Source of the DNA: Solidesulfovibrio fructosivorans JJ]
GTDB taxonomy: Bacteria > Desulfobacterota > Desulfovibrionia > Desulfovibrionales > Desulfovibrionaceae
DNA length: 64,000 nt
Reading direction: 5' to 3'
NCBI RefSeq assembly: GCF_000179555.1
Contig: NZ_AECZ01000005.1
Coordinates: forward strand, 124,001 to 188,000
Made by a program: the position numbers and the translations under genes
Shown: positions 60,806 to 64,000 of the stretch, piece by piece
How the letters are laid out: each line of letters begins with the position of its first letter
How positions within the stretch are numbered: position 1 is the stretch's first letter
Notes under the pieces: generated by a model
Seen by the model: only the letters and a program-made list of their open reading frames with translations
Databases searched by the model: none
Told to the model about the DNA's origin: nothing

Positions 60806-62992
60806 TTACAAGGTGCGGGCGAGTTGATAGACGGCCACGGCCACGCCGAAGGCGAGGGCCGTATTGGCGAATACGGCGAATACTCCCCACTTCCAGGCCG
60901 TTTCCCGGGCCATGACCGTCACGGTGGCGAAACAAGGGGCATAGAGGATGGTGAAGGCGACAAGGGCCAGGGCGACGGCCGGCGAGAAGGTCGGATCGGC
61001 GGCCAGACGGGCGGAAAGCGCCCCGGTGTCCTCGGGATCGGCCGAGCCCAGATCGTAGGCCGTGCCCAGGGTGGAGACCACGACCTCCTTGGCCGCCAGT
61101 CCCCCGAAAAGGGCGATGTTGACGCGCCAGTCGAATCCGGCCAGGCGGCTGACCTTTTCCAGGGCCAGGCCGAGTTTTCCGGCCAGGGAGGCGCGCAGGG
61201 CCTCCTCGGCCTCGAAATTTTCGCTGTCGGCAAGCCGCGCCGCCAAGGCGGCGCGCTCCGTTTCCCTGGCCGATCCGGCGGGCAGGGCGGCCATTTGCCC
61301 GTGAATCGCGGCGCGGCCTTCCTCATAGGCGGCCAGCTGGTCCGCCGGCAGGCCGGGGAAGGTCATGGCGGCCCACATGACCACGGAGATGGCCAGGATC
61401 ACGGTGCCGGCCTTTTTGACGTACTGCCAGGCCCGTTCGCCGGTGTGGATGCAAAGGCCGCGCAATGTGGGCAGGCGGTAGGGCGGCAGTTCCATGAGAA
61501 AGGGCGTGCCCGGCCCGGGGACGACCGTGGTCCGCCAGAGCTTGGCCACAAGCAGGGCGGCGGTCCAGGAGGCCAAGGTGATGGCGAACATGACCATGCC
61601 GGGATGCTCGGGAAAAAAGGCGGCGATCAAAAGGAGATAGACCGGAATTTTCGCGCCGCAGGCCATGAACGGGGCGCTTAAAATGGTGGCCAGCCGTTCC
61701 CGGGGACTGCGCAGGGTCCGGGCGGCCATGACCCCGGGCACGGCGCAACCGCCGGGGATGCCGCCGGAGATGATAAACGGCATGACCGAGGCTCCGTGCA
61801 GGCCGAAGGCGCGAAAAACCCGGTCGAGCATGTAGGCCATGCGCGCGGTGTAGCCGAGGTCCTCCAGGCAGGAGAGCAGAAAGAACATGACGCAGATGAG
61901 CGGCACGAATCCGAGCACGCCGCCGACCCCGGCGATGACGCCGGAAACGACCAGGGATTGCAGCATCCCCGGCGGCAAAGCCCCGGCCGCCATCCGGCCA
62001 AGGCTGTCAAATCCGCTTTCGAGCCAGCCCATGGGGGCGCTGCTCAAGGCGAAGGTGATCTGGAACATGCCGAAAAGCACGGCCAGCATGATGACCGGCC
62101 CGGCTATGGTGTGGGTGAGCACCCTGTCCAGCGCGTCGGAGAGGGCGAGGCGGTCCGGGCCTTCCGTGCGGCGCACCACGCCGTGTTGCAAAAGCGAGGC
62201 GATAAAGCCGTAGCGGTAGTCCGAAATGACCGCGTCCAGGTGACTACCGGCCTGGCGCAAACGTATGGCCAGGGCGCTTGCGCCCCGCTCCAGGAAGACG
62301 GCCGTTTCGCCGCCGTGCCGGCGGCCGGCGGCCATGACCTCTTCGTCGCCTTCCAGATACTTGAGCGCCAGCCAGCGGGCCGGAAAGCGGTCGGTCAGAA
62401 ACCGGTCCGCCTCAATGCGGGCCTGCATGGCCAAAAGGGCCCGGTCCACGTCGGGGCCGTAGGAGATTTCCAGTGGCCGCCAGCCGCCCCGCCTGGACAG
62501 GGCATAGGCGACGGCCTCGCGCATGAGGTCGTCAGCGCCTTCGCCGCGCCGGGCCACGGTTTCCACCACCGGCCGACCGAGCAGTTTTGCCAAAAGCCCC
62601 GTGTCGATGATCATGCCACGTTGCCGGACCTCGTCCATCATGTTGAGCGCCAACACCACGGGCGCGCCGAGTTCGAGCAGCTGTACCGTGAGGTAGAGCC
62701 CCCGAGAGAGCGTGGCGGCGTCGAGGACGTCGATGACGCAACTCGGCTTTTCGCCCACCAGAAAGGCGCGGGCGGCCCGTTCGTCGTCGGCGTAGGCCGT
62801 CAGCGAATACATGCCGGGCAGGTCGACCAGGGTCAGGTCGCGCCCTGCGACGCGCAGCCTGCTTTCTCGCTTTTCCACGGTTACGCCGGGATAATTGCCC
62901 ACATGCTGGCGCGCACCGGTCAGGGCGTTAAAGAGGGTTGTCTTGCCGCAATTGGGGTTGCCGGCCAGGGCGAAGGTGAGGGGCGGGGACAT
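60806..62992 (-). CDS. feoB: Ferrous iron transporter FeoB
   Basis: The 728-residue protein has an N-terminal G-protein domain (G1 GNPNCGKTT near residues 10-18, G2 GNYPGVTVEK, G3 DLPGMYSL, G4 NMMDE) and a helical spacer. Two membrane Gate/core halves follow, with GVGGVLGFVPLICVMFFLLSCLEDLGY and PFISGGIPGGCAVPGVMAARTL. It imports Fe(II) across the inner membrane. The ATG at 62992 gives the exact family N-terminus; the longer frame adds unrelated sequence. No feoA gene is adjacent. It begins seven bases after the stop of the GGDEF gene, so the two may share a transcript. Confidence 0.95.
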   Translation of the reverse strand: MSPPLTFALAGNPNCGKTTLFNALTGARQHVGNYPGVTVEKRESRLRVAGRDLTLVDLPGMYSLTAYADDERAARAFLVGEKPSCVIDVLDAATLSRGLYLTVQLLELGAPVVLALNMMDEVRQRGMIIDTGLLAKLLGRPVVETVARRGEGADDLMREAVAYALSRRGGWRPLEISYGPDVDRALLAMQARIEADRFLTDRFPARWLALKYLEGDEEVMAAGRRHGGETAVFLERGASALAIRLRQAGSHLDAVISDYRYGFIASLLQHGVVRRTEGPDRLALSDALDRVLTHTIAGPVIMLAVLFGMFQITFALSSAPMGWLESGFDSLGRMAAGALPPGMLQSLVVSGVIAGVGGVLGFVPLICVMFFLLSCLEDLGYTARMAYMLDRVFRAFGLHGASVMPFIISGGIPGGCAVPGVMAARTLRSPRERLATILSAPFMACGAKIPVYLLLIAAFFPEHPGMVMFAITLASWTAALLVAKLWRTTVVPGPGTPFLMELPPYRLPTLRGLCIHTGERAWQYVKKAGTVILAISVVMWAAMTFPGLPADQLAAYEEGRAAIHGQMAALPAGSARETERAALAARLADSENFEAEEALRASLAGKLGLALEKVSRLAGFDWRVNIALFGGLAAKEVVVSTLGTAYDLGSADPEDTGALSARLAADPTFSPAVALALVAFTILYAPCFATVTVMARETAWKWGVFAVFANTALAFGVAVAVYQLARTL

Positions 62993-62999
62993 GGTGGCT

Positions 63000-63935
63000 C
63001 TACAGATTTGAATTGCGATTTTTATTTTCAATAAAAGCAAGGTCGATTTCGGTTTCGGGCGCGCAGCCGTCGGCAAAGCCGGTGGCATTGCCCCCGGCCG
63101 CCTTGACCACGTAAAGGGCCGCGTCGCAACGGGCGGTCAGGGAGGGAAGCAAAAGCGGCGCGTCGCGGTCCGGGGCGAGCCGGGCGATGCCGATGCTGGC
63201 CGTGGCCCCGTAGGGCGTCGCGGCGGCGAATCGAGCCCGGATACGCTCGGCCACGCGGTGGGCGGCCGCGGCCGGAAGCCTGGTCAGGATAACGGCGAAT
63301 TCGTCGCCGCCCAGGCGAAACGGCAGGTCGAGGCCCTCGCGGGTGGATTCGCGCAGGGTCGCGCCCATGGCGGCCAGGACCGTGTCCCCGGCCGGATGGC
63401 CGTAGGTGTCGTTAACGGTCTTGAACCGGTCGCAGTCGATCAAAAGCAGCCACAGTTCGTAACCGGCGCCGGCCGCCTCCTCGAGCAGGGGCGGGAGGGT
63501 CTCGTCGTAGTGGCGGCGGTTGCAGATGCCGGTCAGGGCGTCCGTGCAGGAAAGATCGGCGAAGTGGCGTTCGCGGCGCTGCGCCTCCTCGAGCAAAGTC
63601 TTCAGCCACGTCTCGCGGGTTTCCACGCCGTGGGCCAGCCAGTTGAGGTCGCGCATGAGGCGCAGGATCTCGTGCTCGTCGTTTCGTTCGGGCGGCAGGG
63701 TCAGACGGCGGTGGTATTCGCCGCGACGCAGGGTGGCGCAGAAGGCGTTGAGCGTGGCGATTTCGCCTAGGGCCACGAACCGGGCGACCAGCCGGGCCAG
63801 GGGCAGGACCATGACCAGGGCCACGGCCAGCCACAGGCCGAGCATGCGGCTGACCGAGTCCACATAGCCTTTTTCCACCAGGAAAAGGACCAGCGCCGGA
63901 GGCAGGGCCAGCAGGACGAGGAGGGCTACGCGCAT
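63000..63935 (-). CDS. Membrane-anchored GGDEF diguanylate cyclase
   Basis: The 311-residue protein has two N-terminal membrane segments (about 3-20 and 32-50) with almost no periplasmic loop. A linker with a helical region follows (NAFCATLRRGEYHRRL), then a GGDEF domain from about residue 125. DALTGICNRRHYDE starts it, DCDRFKTVNDTYGHPAGD is the metal loop, and GGDEF lies at residues 209-213, so cyclase activity is expected. No strong ribosome binding site is seen before the ATG at 63935, so an upstream start beyond this reading is possible. It precedes feoB. Confidence 0.88.
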   Translation of the reverse strand: MRVALLVLLALPPALVLFLVEKGYVDSVSRMLGLWLAVALVMVLPLARLVARFVALGEIATLNAFCATLRRGEYHRRLTLPPERNDEHEILRLMRDLNWLAHGVETRETWLKTLLEEAQRRERHFADLSCTDALTGICNRRHYDETLPPLLEEAAGAGYELWLLLIDCDRFKTVNDTYGHPAGDTVLAAMGATLRESTREGLDLPFRLGGDEFAVILTRLPAAAAHRVAERIRARFAAATPYGATASIGIARLAPDRDAPLLLPSLTARCDAALYVVKAAGGNATGFADGCAPETEIDLAFIENKNRNSNL

Positions 63936-64000
63936 ACGGGCCCTGACGCCAAGCAGGCTCCCAGGAGAGAGTTGCGCGGCGCGGGGCGGGGAGGGAGCAT

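Noticed and set aside
1-64000. CRISPR arrays, tRNA or rRNA genes, insertion sequences
   Set aside because: No regularly spaced direct repeats, cloverleaf-like or rRNA segments, or transposase motifs were found on reading both strands.

Overview
The window is about 64 kb of GC-rich bacterial chromosome. It looks like a sulfate-reducing member of the Desulfovibrionaceae (Desulfovibrio/Solidesulfovibrio-like). The evidence is a complete Hmc transmembrane redox complex with a 16-haem cytochrome, a TunR-type tungstate/molybdate regulator, a Desulfovibrio-type outer-membrane porin, haem-bearing histidine kinases, and the dcw gene order. The species call is inference; no rRNA or tRNA gene was seen.

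Layout. (1) 1-11033: the 3' part of the division/cell-wall (dcw) cluster, murF(partial)-mraY-murD-ftsW-murG-murC-murB-ftsQ-ftsA-ftsZ, mostly with overlapping start/stop codons, ending in a tandem hairpin. (2) 11114-16536: a radical SAM protein, a lower-GC two-gene minus-strand island (DUF6976-like plus a small protein), a lone ABC-type ATPase, a LysE-type exporter, and a 470-bp intergenic region packed with nested palindromes. (3) 16537-23189: a c-haem DUF3365-type sensor kinase with its NtrC-type regulator, a YeiH-type putative sulfate exporter with a 57-residue membrane partner, and a truncated QueG-like pseudogene. (4) 23426-37467: the Hmc locus. hmcABCDEF runs rightward, followed by a universal stress protein, a single-domain response regulator and a REC-PAS-kinase. 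A tunR-like regulator, a haem-motif sensor kinase and a second, paralogous response regulator run leftward. (5) 37547-40119: a GAF-PAS kinase and an unrecognised protein, tail to tail.

(6) 40312-53001: eleven tightly packed plus-strand genes that may form one transcription unit. They are the Anbu module (ATP-grasp-like, alpha-E, Anbu proteasome-like peptidase, transglutaminase-like), a signalling module (double solute-binding-domain CheA-like kinase, CheX, CheY, PAS-kinase, PAS-diguanylate cyclase), and an EboD/EboE pair. (7) 53081-59162: an RND multidrug efflux pump operon on the minus strand, with its TetR regulator, an embedded SGNH/SASA-type esterase and a palindromic operator. (8) 59229-63935: a porin, FeoB iron transporter and a GGDEF diguanylate cyclase.

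Themes. Signal transduction is unusually dense. Four separate sensor proteins share a PAS domain with exactly the same cysteine spacing (C-X10-C-X2-C), and two kinases carry c-type haem motifs in extracytoplasmic sensor regions. This suggests redox-linked control of energy metabolism around Hmc and of the Anbu/Ebo polycistron. A family of tandem GC-rich hairpins recurs at gene ends. All functional assignments come from reading motifs and gene order; no searches were run.
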